DNA of 64,000 nt from assembly GCA_008638375.1 (NCBI GenBank), contig CM018031.1, positions 15,928,415-15,992,414 on the forward strand. The letters run 5' to 3'. Below, in pieces: positions 11,934 to 23,734 of this stretch (positions within the stretch are counted from its first letter, which is position 1; every line of letters starts with the position of its first letter). The notes under the pieces were generated by a model. It was not told where the DNA came from. It saw nothing but the letters and a program-made list of their open reading frames with translations, and did no database searches. Position numbers and translations under genes: made by a program. This DNA comes from Nyssa sinensis (lineage: Eukaryota > Streptophyta > Magnoliopsida > Cornales > Nyssaceae).

Positions 11934-13393
11934 TTAGCAAGGTTGTGAAGAGTCACGATGTTGGCTGAGCACCGTCTGCAAAAGACTCTGTAGCTCGGAA
12001 TATCGCTCCTCGAGGTTATCTAATCTCTGGCGCAGCACTACATTCTCTTGTTGAACTACCTCCGTAGCTGAGTGTGCCCTAGCATCACTCTCAAAGGACG
12101 ATGTCGTCGGCGCCATCCCAGTCCCTAAGCCACGCACATAGCCACGCCTCTTACCCAGAACAGTCTCCCGTATCTGGTCATCGGTCGGCGGATCCTGACC
12201 CTCAAGTGTCGGCTGATCACGCAGCCGGACCATCTCCTCCTATAAAAACATAAATATATGTTACTACTTTTATAACTTTAGATTAATATTAAATTAGTAA
12301 TACTGTAGCAAGTTACATAAAAACTTACATAAAGCCGCTGTGCTTCAGGCCCAGCCCAACCCTTATTGGGGTTGTAGTACGTCCTGTGCCACAAATCAAT
12401 GGGGCTGGGTGGTGCACCGGTGTCCTAGTCTCGCTGGAGCAAATAAATAGTAGCTTATGAAGAGTGATTTCATGAATAGATTATACAATAAGAACTTGAT
12501 ACATTTATTAACTTACCATATCATGCCTATACTGTACAAAAGAACGTGATCCACCACAGTGGGTCACCTTCTGCTTGCTTCTACTCTCGCTATTCTTCCT
12601 GCTTAGTTCCTACACTTGGCCAAAACAAAGAAGGTTAGTATAAATGATACTGATTTAAACCAGACAACAAAAGTAATTTGAACAATTTTTACCTGGAATG
12701 TATCACTTGCGAACCGGTCGCACAGTAACATCCAATCCTCCACCGTCACCCCCCTGTAGGGTCTGTCACGGGGCTCTCTACCGGCTGCCACCTCCGCCTC
12801 GTAGTGCATGTGAAGACGGTGTCGATAGTCCCTGAAACGGACTCCCAGGTAACGATCCACAGCCCTCGCTACGTGAGGTAGGTGGAGATTGATGTCAAAC
12901 TTCTCCTGTAAAGCATGTCATTGTCAAAACATTACGGCATTAGAAATGTTAAAATTTAGTTCAACACAATAATAAAAGACATACCAAGATCTGCGCATGA
13001 ATAGCCTGTAGCTCCTCCTGAGTGACGTGACTCCAGTCAGTAATATGGAGTGGGGCGCGTAGTCGGCAAATGATGCCGACCTCTGTGATGAACTGCTGTG
13101 CCCACCCACCAACGGGCTTCAGCAAGCCCTCAGGTAGCTCAATCCGAAGTCGCGCACCCCCTGCTGCCTCCATCTGTGTCTGCAAACTCTGATTCTTCGA
13201 CCTACCACGCCCTCGTCTAGCACTGGTGGTGGCCGAAGCTTTAGAAACAATTAGTACCATATTTATATAAGCATTAATACAAAATGGAACTATCCATACC
13301 ATCAATGGCAGGATCGGTTGATCCTGCAGAGGAAGGGGAAGGGGTCGATGGGTCCACCGGGGCTGCGCGTCTACGTGAGCCTGGTCCAACCAT
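11934..13393 (-). CDS. CACTA Transposase_24-type (TNPA-like) protein, six exons, apparently intact
   Basis: This is the second gene of a CACTA element. In En/Spm the equivalent small protein binds the subterminal repeats and assists excision. Exons on the minus strand are 13393-13300, 13238-12985, 12905-12693, 12609-12517, 12424-12329 and 12239-11934. All junctions are GT-AG and the lengths sum to 1,056 nt, giving 351 codons plus stop with no internal stop. At exon 5 I chose the acceptor CTAG|GACACC, because the acceptor 9 bp earlier would include a TAG. Recognisable family features are the GSRSFVQYRHDM segment (exon 4), the WAGPEAQRLY segment (exon 5) and VLGKRRGYVRGLG (exon 6), then a leucine-rich, coiled-coil-like C-terminus. 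The N-terminus is Pro/Ser-rich. The exon model is inferred from consensus sites only. Confidence 0.75.
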
Positions 13394-13571
13394 ATCTAAA
13401 ACAAAAGTTTAAAAGTAAATTCCATTACATCATAAAAATTACATTTGTTTACAGCATAAAATTGAATATCCATTACACTTGATCTTACCACATGTAACAC
13501 CTATTACAATTACTCATCTGAGTTTGTATCATCATCTGAACTTGAATTTTCTTCATTCTCGGTACAATACT

Positions 13572-14240
13572 CTAACAATGTCTCATCATCATCATCATTA
13601 TTACGACATGAATTGGTTCCACATCAGTTCTATTCAACCGATACGAACTAACATCTTCCTGATCATGCCGGACAACACCATCGTGGGCAGTTTGAGACTC
13701 TTCTTGTAGTGCATCCTCAATCCTCTCCAACTCTTCATCTCCCTCGCCAACTTCTAGGACATCATAAACATTTCTAGTTTTTATTTTTTGGACAACATGC
13801 CAATCACCTCTTATTTTTGTGTCCTTCAAATAGAAAACTTGTTTTGCAACTGATGCCAAAACATACGGATCATCTTTAAATGCCGTACGTGACGTATTAA
13901 CACTTATGAAGTGCTTATCAATCTGCATTCCAGTCTTCTTATTACTTACATCCCACCAATCACATTTAAAAATATACACAGAATGACCGTAGCAATAATG
14001 CAACTGTATGATGTCTTTTAAAACACCATAGTACTCTACAGTTTGTCCTCCGTCACCATCTCCTTCAACAAGGACCCCGCTATTCTGTGTTCGTCGGATG
14101 ACCTCACGTTCCCTCGTGTGAAATCGAACACCATCAACAATTAAACCGGTGTAGCGGGATATCCTTTGATCAGGACCACATGCCAAGGAATATAATTGAT
14201 CGTACGCCTCAGGAGATTGTTGGTGGCGTAATAGCTTCAT
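13572..14240 (-). pseudogene. CACTA transposase C-terminal part, DUF4216 domain
   Basis: A 222-codon frame starts after a plausible acceptor (ATAG|ATGAAG). It contains RYTGLIVDGVRFHTRERE, YYGVLKDIIQLHY, FKCDWWDV and DDPYVLASVAKQVFY, the order expected of DUF4216 in CACTA TNP2 proteins. The frame ends in a repetitive Met-rich tail. A different frame over 13580-13500 gives an acidic Asp/Ser tail, so a one-base shift near 13610 is likely. Joining the preceding exon at its best donor (14339|14338) would be out of frame, so at least one more lesion or an unseen exon lies in between. Confidence 0.7.
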
Positions 14241-14338
14241 CTATTAATTCAGTACAAGTACAAAATTAATTGAATACAAATGCATTAACTAATACAATTA
14301 CAATGAATTGATAACACAATTGACAAAATTAAATGTAC

Positions 14339-16205
14339 CTTTCTATTGGATACATCCAATGGTATTGGACAGGTCCGCCAATTTTTGCCTTATGAGGCAA
14401 ATGCACCGCTAAGTGGACCATGATATCGAAGAAAGCTGAAGGGAAAATCTGTTCCAACTTGCAGAGGATCACGACAACATCCCTTTCGAGCTTGTCAAGT
14501 ACTTTCACATTCAACGTCTTCGCACATAATTCTCTAAAGAAGCAACCCAACTCAGTTATTATAGTCGATATGTGATCGGTGAGATACCCACGTAGTGCAA
14601 CCGGAAGAAGTAGTTGTAAAAGGACATGGTAGTCATGGCAGTCATGGCTCTTCAATCCGGATATTTTCTCATCTATAACATTTACACACTAAGATATATT
14701 CGATGTGTATCCATCTAGGAACTTCACCGATTTAAACCACTCGCAAATCCTCATTCTCTCTGCGGATGATAATGTATACTGTGCAGGAGGCACGATATAT
14801 TTATCACCGCTACGTATTAAGTGCAGCTCTTTCCTTATTCCCCGCTCCTGCAAGTCCAACCGGGCTTTAACACTATCTTTTGTCTTCCCTTCAATGTTTA
14901 TTACAGTTCCCAGCACATTATCACATATGTTTTTCTCGATGTGCATCACATCCAAATTGTGCTTCAACTTAAGAGTCTCCCAGTACGGCAAATCAAAAAA
15001 TATGCCCTTCTTCGCCCAATTTAAGTCCACATCAGTACGCTTCCTCTTCTTACTACCCGGTATCTTCGCTAATTGCGCTAACACGTCTTTTCCAGACAAC
15101 AATGGAGGTGGCAATCTGCGCTCAATTTGTCCATCAAAGAGATGCTTCTGCCGATTTCGCCAGCCATGCGATGGCGGTAGAAAACGACGATGACCCATGT
15201 AACATATCTTCCTCCCATTTGACAAATGTAGGGAACATGCATCCTTGTTGCAAACCGGACATGCTAGATACCCCTTAGTGCTTCGCCCAGACAAGTTCCC
15301 GTATGCTGGAAAGTCATTTATGGTCCAAAGTAACGCGGCATGCAATTGAAATGTCTCATTCTTAGAGACGTCGTATGCCTCCACTCCCACCTCCCACAAT
15401 TCCTTCAACTCGTCCACTAAAGGACGCAAGTACACATCAATTTCATTACCAGGAGACTTCGGCCCTAGAATAAGCAACGACATGTAGATAAATGGTTCTT
15501 TCATGCATTTCCACGGTGGCAAGTTATACGGCATAAGCAACACTGGCCACATGCTGTAGGCATTACTCATGTCACCGAACGGGTTGAAACCGTCGCTAGC
15601 CAGCCCAAGTCGTACATTTCGCGGCTCATTTGCAAACCATTCGTGATTTGTATCAAACTCAGCCCAAGCTTGTGAATCTATCGGATGCCTACATACATTT
15701 TCCTCAGCAACACGCTTCTCCTTATGCCACCGCATATCTTCTGCCATCTTCTGAGACATGTACAACCTTTGTAGCCTCGGTTTTAAGGGAAAATATCTAA
15801 GCATCTTGTGCGGAATTGTCTTCTTCTTTCCTTCATTCAGCTTGTACCTGGGTTCGTGGCACACCGTACACTCCTTCAATTGTTCATTATCCTTCCAAAA
15901 TAATATGCAATCGTTTTTGCAAGCATGTATGGGAATATACCCGATGCCCAAATCTCTTAATATTCTTTTCGCCTCGTAATATGAGTTCGAAAGGGTCTCC
16001 CTAGTAGGAAGCACTGCTTTAATCAATTCAATGGCCATAGTAACTGATTTGTTACTCCAACGGTTGATAGTCTTAAGATGAAGGAGTTTCACGAGAAAGT
16101 CTAGTTTTGAAAACTTATCACAACCCGGGTATAACGGCTGCCTTGCTTCCCTCAACAACGACTCAAATGTTGTCGATGGTCTCGTGTCACTCCTGTGACT
16201 ACTCG
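14339..16205 (-). pseudogene. CACTA TNP2 transposase core (tnp2 + DUF4218), interrupted by TAG
   Basis: From just inside solo LTR B this frame carries the plant tnp2 transposase domain. Visible segments include CRHPIDSQAWAEFD, RNVRLGLASDGFNPFG, MPYNLPPWKCMKEPF, WTINDFPAYGNLSG, CPVCNKDACS and HNLDVMHIEKN. They occur in the expected order, and the conserved DGFNPF and DVMHIEKN blocks are intact. A single TAG at 14689-14691 replaces the residue before a conserved CVNV. The same frame then resumes as KSHDCHDYHVLLQLLLPVALR..., the start of DUF4218, and ends at a plausible donor (AG|GTACAT) at 14339. The protein would cut and join the element ends. As it stands it is disabled by the TAG and by the LTR between codons of the N-terminal part. 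Confidence 0.85.
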
Positions 16206-18752
16206 TGTCATGCCCCGAATTTCTACATACCCGAGGCGCGACTGACGAGACAGAAATGAAATAAATAAAAGGACAAAAGTAATCAAATTCACTAAACATG
16301 CGTCCATTCTCATCAATACATAAAATAATATACAATACATCGTTCATCGGTCATTCGGGCTTAAGCCCTTACATAACAAAATACAAATCTCATGGATCAC
16401 AAATATATCACGTGCTTCACCCTATCAGGGCATCACAGAGTCTCAAGTGGCTGGAGGATCCTCATCTGAAAAATGTTCCCCACGAATGGGTCAGCACAAC
16501 TGCTGGTATGATGAAATGCTAATGCCAGAAATAAAGCTAAGGTGTGGCATGTGCAAAGTGTACATTTATTTCTAAATGACATTCAAGCATCGCAGTAATA
16601 CATATGAATAGTATGCGTGACACACCCATGCACAACTCTATGCCACACCCATGTCTCGTTTACGGGTACTCCCCGATGGCTACGGAGTACCAATGCAATG
16701 GCCAATTTTGGGTTTTTCACCACAGGATCTACACCCTCATAATGCAAAGCACCACGTGCTTACCCACGCCATGTTCTCAAAGAATTCATCATATGCCAAT
16801 ATGCCAATGCAATCTCAGTGAACATGGATCTCAATAACATAACATGCTCCGACAATAATAAATAAACCACCAGTCAGTTTCATATACATGCATATCTCAT
16901 GTGTTCATACATCATAATTCATGTTCTTCACTTTATTAAACTTGCAAGTAACACATAACATGTGGACAACCAATTCCAAATAATCAGGTAAACACATTAC
17001 AAATGAACACATACAGCATCCCAGTCATTCACAAATATTCCTAACTTAACTTGATTTCTAACATTAGCAAAACACTATACCTGAAGGGTCAGTCACAACC
17101 CAAGAAGAACGTGCACGATATGTAACCGAACTGGTCAATGAAGATGCAAGAGATCAGATCTCCCTCTCCTGTCCTGTAAGTGTCCCTAAAAACATAAATT
17201 CCCACTCAGTCTAATTTCATTTGAATTTATGCTATTTATCAAATTTTATGTCTTTAAATTTATAGGTTTCTATTCTGCTAAATCAAACTCTACCATTGGT
17301 TCTAGGACGTTGAAGAAAATAAGTTTAGGTTTTCGTAGAACTCAATTCGGACATCGGGGTTCAAAAGGGCAAAACAGTCATTTTGTACTTTACACGTGTC
17401 CTTACATTTCGTGACCTCTTTTCACAAATCGGACTCCATGGTTGAGTCCGGAATGTTCGAGATACTAAAATTTCACTATTTGTTTACCTAATTCGGAGTC
17501 CGTCTGACAGTGTTTCAAGTTAGGGGCATTTTGGTAATTTTAAGGGTTACTACGGGTCTTTTAATTTTTGGGACCCCGTCTCATAAAACGGACCTCACCA
17601 TTGGTCTCAGAAGGGTCGAGATAGTCAAAATACTCTAATGACTTGTCCCATTTGGACTCGGGGATATTTTTGAATATTTAATTAATTAAATTAATTAATT
17701 AATTAATTAATTAATTTAATTAATATTTTATTAATAATTTAATCAGGTGGGTAAAAGTGAAATTTCTAACAGTTGGGGGGTCAATTTGTAATTTTCGAAA
17801 GTTCAGGGTTAAGGTTCAAATTCCAAAAGGTTCAAGGTTCAAATTGAAATTAGTTTAATTTGTTATTCTCAATCAGGTTAACCAAACAGGGGCTAATCCT
17901 AGAATAGGGATAGGATATCCCTGTTTCAATTTAATTTCAATTCCTTAATTTCTTATCCTTGCAACCAAACGGCCAAATTAGGTTTTTAATTTAAAACAGT
18001 GGGCCGACATGTGGCAGGGGCGGACCAGCCCCGCCCGACCCGAATCCGGATCCGACCCGGAACCCGACCCGGTCACCCCATCTTCTTCCCGTTTTTCCGG
18101 CGAGGCTCCGGTAGCCTTCTCCGGCGCCGGTGGCCGGAATTTCAGAAAATCAGATTTTTAAAAATTGATTTTCTTGGTGTTTTCGAAGCCTCTTTCAATC
18201 CCAATTCATTCTAAAGCATTTTTGGAACTTTTTAACACTGTTTTGAAGCTCCCAATCACAATGAAAAGCCTAGATTTCCCCCTCATGGCCGTGACCTGCA
18301 CATCCCTTTTTCTCTCTCATCTTTCAACCGTTTTCTATCATTCTTGTTGCGTTTGAAAGCTAAAATCATGCTTTATAAAACCCTATAATCTAAATCAAAC
18401 GAATCATGCATTTTGAAATTTAAAACTGAACACCCACTTACCAAAATTTTCGGTTGTTTCTCTCTCTAGCCGTGCCCTCTTCCACCTTTCTGGTTTCTCC
18501 TCGAGCTTCCTCTCCTTCTTCACAGTCCAGAACTCTCTCTCTCTCTGTTTCTCTCTTCTTTCTCTTTCTTTCCTTCTCTTCTCTTCCCACCCGAGACCAA
18601 CTCTCTTTTTCTCTTCACTTTCTCTCTCTATATCTCTCTCTCTCTCTATAAATCCCACGATTTCTGCTCTTCTCTCAACTCTCATACACACTCTCAGACT
18701 TCACCACACACACACACTTACTCTCTTACACTTCACAGCCCCTCCCATGCTT

Positions 18753-18775
18753 GTTTGAGTGTGTTACACTCAAAC
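18753..18775 (+). repeat. LTR B-specific hairpin
   Basis: GTTTGAGTG and CACTCAAAC (9-bp perfect stem) are separated by TGTTA. It lies about 100 bp downstream of the LTR B TATA box. It differs from the GCAGCTTTGCAT hairpin found upstream of the TATA box in copies A and C. Confidence 0.6.
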
Positions 18776-18961
18776 TCACACACACACACAACCGGGTACA
18801 CACAATGCACTGTGCACTGTTATATACATATATATATATACACAAATAAATACATATATATATTCTCCAAATTTAAATATGCATATAATATATATATACA
18901 TGCACATGTAGCATACACATAATTGTACACATACAATACACACATCACATTCTTAATAATG

Positions 18962-19021
<60 letters not shown>
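18962..19021. repeat. (AAT)n microsatellite
   Basis: About 20 AAT units lie near the 3' end of LTR B. Copies A and C have shorter, interrupted versions at the matching place (about 1870-1912 and 62295-62335). Confidence 0.95.
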
Positions 19022-19082
19022 TTAACAAAGAAAATAAATAAACAAAGAAAATAAAAAAAAAAATCCATGTCATAACAACTCG

Positions 19083-19440
19083 CCCCAGTTGTAGCCCCCT
19101 GCAAGTCTGCCAGCATTTGTGGCAAGCCTTCGTAACCAACCCTAACATTATCACCAAAGTCAACATCGTCATCTTCTTCTTCATCATCAAATACCACTCG
19201 TACGTCACGGCGTTCCCCGTGAAATTCCCAACACGTATACTGCTTGTCCATCCCGTGTTCGAGTAGGTGCTCTTTGACCTCATCTATGTACATATAATCC
19301 CTATTATTGCACCTCCTACATGGACATCTTATCCTATTTCTCCCATCTACAGATGCACGAGCAAACTCAATAAAATCTTTGATCCCCTTCACATACCCTG
19401 GCAAATGCCTGCCCCTCAAGTCCATCAAACTCTTATCCAT
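19083..19440 (-). pseudogene. CACTA TNP2 transposase N-terminal exon (Transpos_assoc domain), cut by LTR B
   Basis: The ATG at 19440 starts MDKSLMDLRGRHLPGYVKG. It includes RIRCPCRRCNN and KEHLLEHGM, the cysteine-rich transposase-associated domain placed before tnp2 in plant CACTA transposases. An acidic Asp/Glu run follows, then MLADLQGATTGAS at the LTR B junction. Beyond 19077 the open frame runs into LTR sequence and encodes a poly-isoleucine tail, which is an artefact. The rest of the protein resumes at 16200. Confidence 0.85.
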
Positions 19441-19501
19441 TTTCGTCTACCTAATACAAGTCAAAAATGATACTCGTTATAAATATGAAACATGAATCCT
19501 A

Positions 19502-19801
19502 TCACCTCCAACTTCTCTCTAAAGGGTAAGGTGGTCCTATCCCATTCGTGAATGCACAATCTACATTGCAATCAGCAGCAATCAAATGCTTGATTCCATT
19601 TGGACAAAATTTCGGCAGCATCTCCCCAGGGTTCTCCAAGTATACGAGATAGACGTTAACACGCCTAAATATATACTCAGAGAACAATAGGAGACCGTGC
19701 TGAAATTTTATCATAGTGAAATATTCAAGCATATGCGCTATTGATTGCAATGAAGATTTATGCATTCCCGAACTGTCCTCTTTGGACAATTCAAGAATCA
19801 A
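19502..19801 (-). other. Unrecognised upstream ORF in the CACTA 5' region
   Basis: This is a 99-codon frame ending CAFTNGIGPPYPLERSWR, about 60 bp before the transposase ATG. The inverted left arm (about 6190-6312) retains the last 20 or so codons almost unchanged, but its earlier part has stops and shifts. I do not recognise a family. It could be a leader ORF, a remnant of a captured host exon, or chance. Confidence 0.3.
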
Positions 19802-20178
19802 TTTTCATACACACGAGCCCAATCACGAACAAATTTCGCGACAAGATTCACATGTAATGAAAATGACTCCCGAATGGGGCTAGGCTTACATGAATGCAAT
19901 TACATAATTGGTTTCTTAATCGTTTAATTATAAAAATGGTTGATTCATGGAATCAACACTAATTTATGCTTGTACTTTCTTAGAGAAAGGGGTAATTATA
20001 TTCCAATATCAAAACAAAATTACTAATAACGTACACTGCTGAGTCAGCAGGTTTGACAGTATTCAACCACATTGATGTGATTGAATGGCCACTATAATAC
20101 TGCCGAGTGACAACGATGAAAACTAAAAGCTAAAAACAAGGAAGTGACTACATCAATTTGACCCCTCACAAAAGCAAC

Positions 20179-20302
20179 CCAACCAATACAAATATAATAT
20201 TGATGTTGATGCTAATATAACACCAAATTACATCCATTAACTTGTCCATTTGACTTAATAAAACTGCACTTGCACCACTACTGATAAGAAAATTCAAAAC
20301 TA

Positions 20303-20342
<40 letters not shown>

Positions 20343-21465
20343 AAGTTGCTTCCCTCTTACCATCATCAGAAAGTAAATAGCAGTTTTTATATGTTTTTTT
20401 TTTTATTATCAGGATACTTTACTTCTCAAGATAATATTAAAGTTCAACATTTATATACCTTTTTTTTTTTAAAGATGATAAGATAATTATGACGTCACTA
20501 AATTAAGGAAGACATTTTAAGGATTATTTCTTCCAAAAATTAAATCAAATCAATAACATTCAACAAACACATTGTTGGCTAAGGCAATATCCTATTTTAG
20601 AAGAGAGAAATTAATAGTTTTTTTAAGAAAAATCTTTATACTATTAATTATTAAGACTAGCCTAATTGATAACTCATAACTAACCATCTAAAAAAAAAAA
20701 AAACTCATAACTTCTCCTAAAGAAAAGCGTAAAGAAAAGCCATAAATTTCACTTTCAATCTCTCAGCTAAAGGATGTATAATTTATTTATTTCTTTCAAT
20801 TTTATTTATAGAATTATTAAATAATTTATTGTGGTTTTTAACTTCAAAATTGAGAAATTTTTATGAGCCTATAAAATAATAACAATCATACAATATGCCT
20901 TCTATTGTAAGGAGAAAAAAAAAGGTAAAAATAATTGTATATGAGATGGGGCATGGAGGTGTAGAGAAACTAGGTCCAACTTAATTAATTTATGGTTTGT
21001 GATTGAGCTCTACCTAGACCCAAATATCAAACATTGTAATTTACAAGGCAAAACCAGTAAAAAAACAAAAATTAGAGGGTGGCTAGAAAATTTTAGCGAG
21101 AATTTTAGATTTGATCAAAATTTTGGAGTAAAAATAAGAAAAATAATAAATAACGGTTAGATTGTAGTTCGGACTACCCTACATGTGCTTTGAACCTTGG
21201 TAATTTCAATTTTTTTCTTTTTTATGCTATTTCTTTTGGGCCGAGTTAGGTCTCAAGTGGTTGCAAGTTGATTACATCATTTTCAACATTGAAAGGGAAA
21301 CACGCATAGAGAGAGAATCAAAAGAAAAACTAAAAATGCAACAAAACAAATTCAGAATTATTTGGTTAGGCAATGATTTTTATATCCATGTAGAAAATAC
21401 AATAAATAAATTCAATAACAAAAAGATGAAGAGTACAAAATACAAGAAACAAATTCAATAATTAA
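20179..21465. other. AT-rich spacer with (AT)n tract
   Basis: No coding signal was found. An (AT)n microsatellite lies at 20308-20341. The inverted CACTA homology ends at 20178. Confidence 0.6.
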
Positions 21466-21860
21466 AGAGTAAATTATACTAATTTTTCTTACAGTTTCTG
21501 ACAATTTCATTGACCTCTCTTTAAATTTTTTAAACTAAACTAATCTTTCCTACTTTATTTTTCAAATTACAAATATCTCATTCCAGTCAAATTTTTTCAA
21601 AATAACAAAACTGTCACTTTAATGATTTTTTTTTTGACTACTTTTTTGATTTTTTTTCATTTTTAAATAAATATTTATTAAAACCTTAAATTTATTTTTA
21701 TATAAAATAAAAAATATCTTTGGAAAAAATTAGAAAAAATTGGTACCCATTTCAAGCAAAAAAAAACTTGAAATGGGTAATTTTGTCATTTAAAAAAAAT
21801 TGACCGGAATGGAGTATCTATAATTTATCATGTAATGTAAAAAAAGTTAATATAATTTAT
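21466..21860. mobile_element. MITE-like repeat, copy 1
   Basis: It begins TAAATTATACTAATTTTTC and ends with the imperfect complement GTTAATATAATTTATG. A strong internal hairpin has the stem ACCCATTTCAAG / CTTGAAATGGGT (about 21748-21782). A related, more diverged copy lies at 28263-28760, sharing the TTTCTGACAATT-ACTGACCTCTC and AATAAATAT segments. No protein is encoded. Confidence 0.5.
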
Positions 21861-23289
21861 GACCCATATTGAGTGTGTGCATAGATTCACTTTCTTTGAC
21901 ACAATGTTCTTAAATTTTGTGATAATGATATTTCTATCAAATTTCCTTTTTTATATAAAGAATTTGAAGGCAATTACCAGACGGCGCGTGGTCATATGAA
22001 TGCAAATTTTTTTATAAAGCATGTTTACTTTTTTATTTTTTATTTTTAATCTATGAACAAAAAAAAAAAAAAAAACATGTCATCATGTTCACACTTCACA
22101 TTTGGTAGTAAGGAGGTGTTATCCATTGGGTCTTCAACTTAAAAAATTTATCTATTAGATGAAATAAGGTATCATAATTATTGAATTTGTGACATTTTTT
22201 CTTATTTGAATATCTTACAAGAGCGTTGCACTACCCTACCACTACTAGTACGGATATCATCTGATGTGGTTGTTTTATGTGTGACAGGTTTTTTTTAATA
22301 TCACTATCACAGACTGAATCTCTAACACAATAAACTAGTCTATTAAATCAAGGGACTATACTCGCTTCATGAGCTACAAATTATCTTAGGGCACACCCTA
22401 AACTTGAAGGCTCTAAATTAATGGTCTTTAGAAGAGAAAGCTATGCTAAATTTTTTTTAAGGTGCATTTACTCAAACTCTTTCTGTTTGCCCAAATTCCA
22501 AGCTAAATTTCAAGTTGTCATATTTCTAAGAAAAATAAAAATCTAATTATTTTTTTAAAAAAAAAATCAACCAAAACCTTAAAAAAAATGAGTAATATTA
22601 TTTATCTTAATTTTGTGTACTAAAATTTGCATATTAAACGATGTGACAATAAATTATTGATTGAATATTAAATAAATATCAATAATCTTATATTATTTTA
22701 TTTAAAATGTAAATTTTGATACATAAATTTGAAAGATTTAGTATTATTGAAAAAGAGTAACAAAGAATAATTCCTTCTTATATATTTTGGATTCAACTTT
22801 CCTATTTATTGCCAAAGTACTAATGATAGCAAGGATGCTTTCGAGTATTCCATGAATAGTTAATTTGAGAAGTCTTTCTTTTGTTTTTTTTTTCTTTTAC
22901 ATATATATATATATAAATTTGAGATATTTAAATTTAAATTTTTTCTTTCATTATTATTTGGCATAATAGTAAAATGATCGGATTATTAACCATGAAAATA
23001 TAAGTTCAAGTATGAAAGCAGTTACTTTGTACAAAAATAATATCCATTTTAAACTTTTTCAAAATTATATCAATAGGCTAAGTCTTGACTTACACTCAAT
23101 GAACTCATTTTTTTTTTTTAAAAAAAAGAATTGATATCTTAATTTTACTAAACTAATTTATTTTATGTTCATGAGATAGTTTCAAAACTCGTAAGTTATA
23201 AGTGTGGTAAATTAAACTCGAATATGGGAGGGTCAGGAGAGGCCACTACTCTGGATCTGCCATTATTTATGACACATTTATTAAGTCAG
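21861..23289. other. AT-rich spacer
   Basis: There are long A and T runs and no recognisable gene or element. Confidence 0.5.
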
Positions 23290-23397
23290 CTATGAAAGAC
23301 TATTTTCATCTTAAATTTTCATACATAACTCACAGTGAAATTTTATGTGTATATATGAACAGAGATATGAAAGACTATTTTCATCTTAAATTTTCAA
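23290..23397 (+). repeat. Local duplication of about 31 bp
   Basis: TATGAAAGACTATTTTCATC and the bases that follow occur at 23290 and again at 23366. Confidence 0.8.
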
Positions 23398-23734
23398 CAA
23401 ATCACTGTGATGTTCAACTTCCTGGTCATGTGGCCCAGCCATTCCCAAAAATCATATATTACAAGAAGAAAAATAAACAACTTTAAAACAAACCCAAACT
23501 TGATTGTCTCAAAGTCGGTGAAGTGGTGATAGATCGGAGATCGATCCAGACAGAGCAACTGAGCGACGGAGAAAAACCAAGAGATTGGAGATAATCGAAG
23601 GACCGAATCGAGCATCTGAGAGATGATATTTGGAAATCACAGATCGTGTTGGAAAGAGAGAGAGAGAGATATGAAATAGCGAAACTGATGAGAGAGCGCA
23701 TAGAGATTCGAGAAACAGAGGTGATATATACGGG

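Larger units (their letters stand above)
16206..19077 (+). mobile_element. Solo LTR copy B (2,872 bp, TSD ACTCG) inside the TNP2 gene
   Basis: It begins TGTCATGCCCCGAATTTC and ends CATGTCATAACA. It is flanked by perfect ACTCG repeats at 16201-16205 and 19078-19082. It shares the order of landmarks with copies A and C: the CACCACAGGATC segment, the TTAATTAA run at 17680-17720, the (ACCCG)-like block at 18030-18080, the CT-rich tract at 18530-18640 and an (AAT)n tail at 18962-19021. It is the most diverged of the three. The transposase reading frame on the minus strand is in register on the two sides once one TSD copy is discounted, so the insertion hit a continuous exon. Promoter-like TATAAAT lies at 18647-18653. 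Confidence 0.88.
5633..20178. mobile_element. CACTA-type transposon complex, two units in inverted (tail-to-tail) arrangement
   Basis: Segments 5633-6510 and 19310-20178 are inverted copies. So are 7130-7890 and 7890-8640, at about 90% identity by eye. The 161-bp repeats at 6508-7130 are inverted relative to those at 8640-11890. The arms therefore mirror about a centre near 7890. The right unit (about 7890-20178) holds the CACTA gene set: Transpos_assoc, tnp2, DUF4218, DUF4216 and a Transposase_24-type gene. The left unit (5633 to about 7890) is a deletion derivative with the 5' region and first codons of the transposase fused at about 6509 to the 3' repeats. Similarity stops abruptly at 5633 and 20178. 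I found no CACTACAAGAAA terminus at either outer edge or at the centre, so the true ends are either lost or different. Solo LTR B was inserted later. Confidence 0.7.

Noticed and set aside
18820..19076. Poly-isoleucine/leucine C-terminus fused to the transposase N-terminus
   Set aside because: It is LTR B sequence, an (AAT)n microsatellite read on the minus strand, entered because the LTR interrupts the exon.
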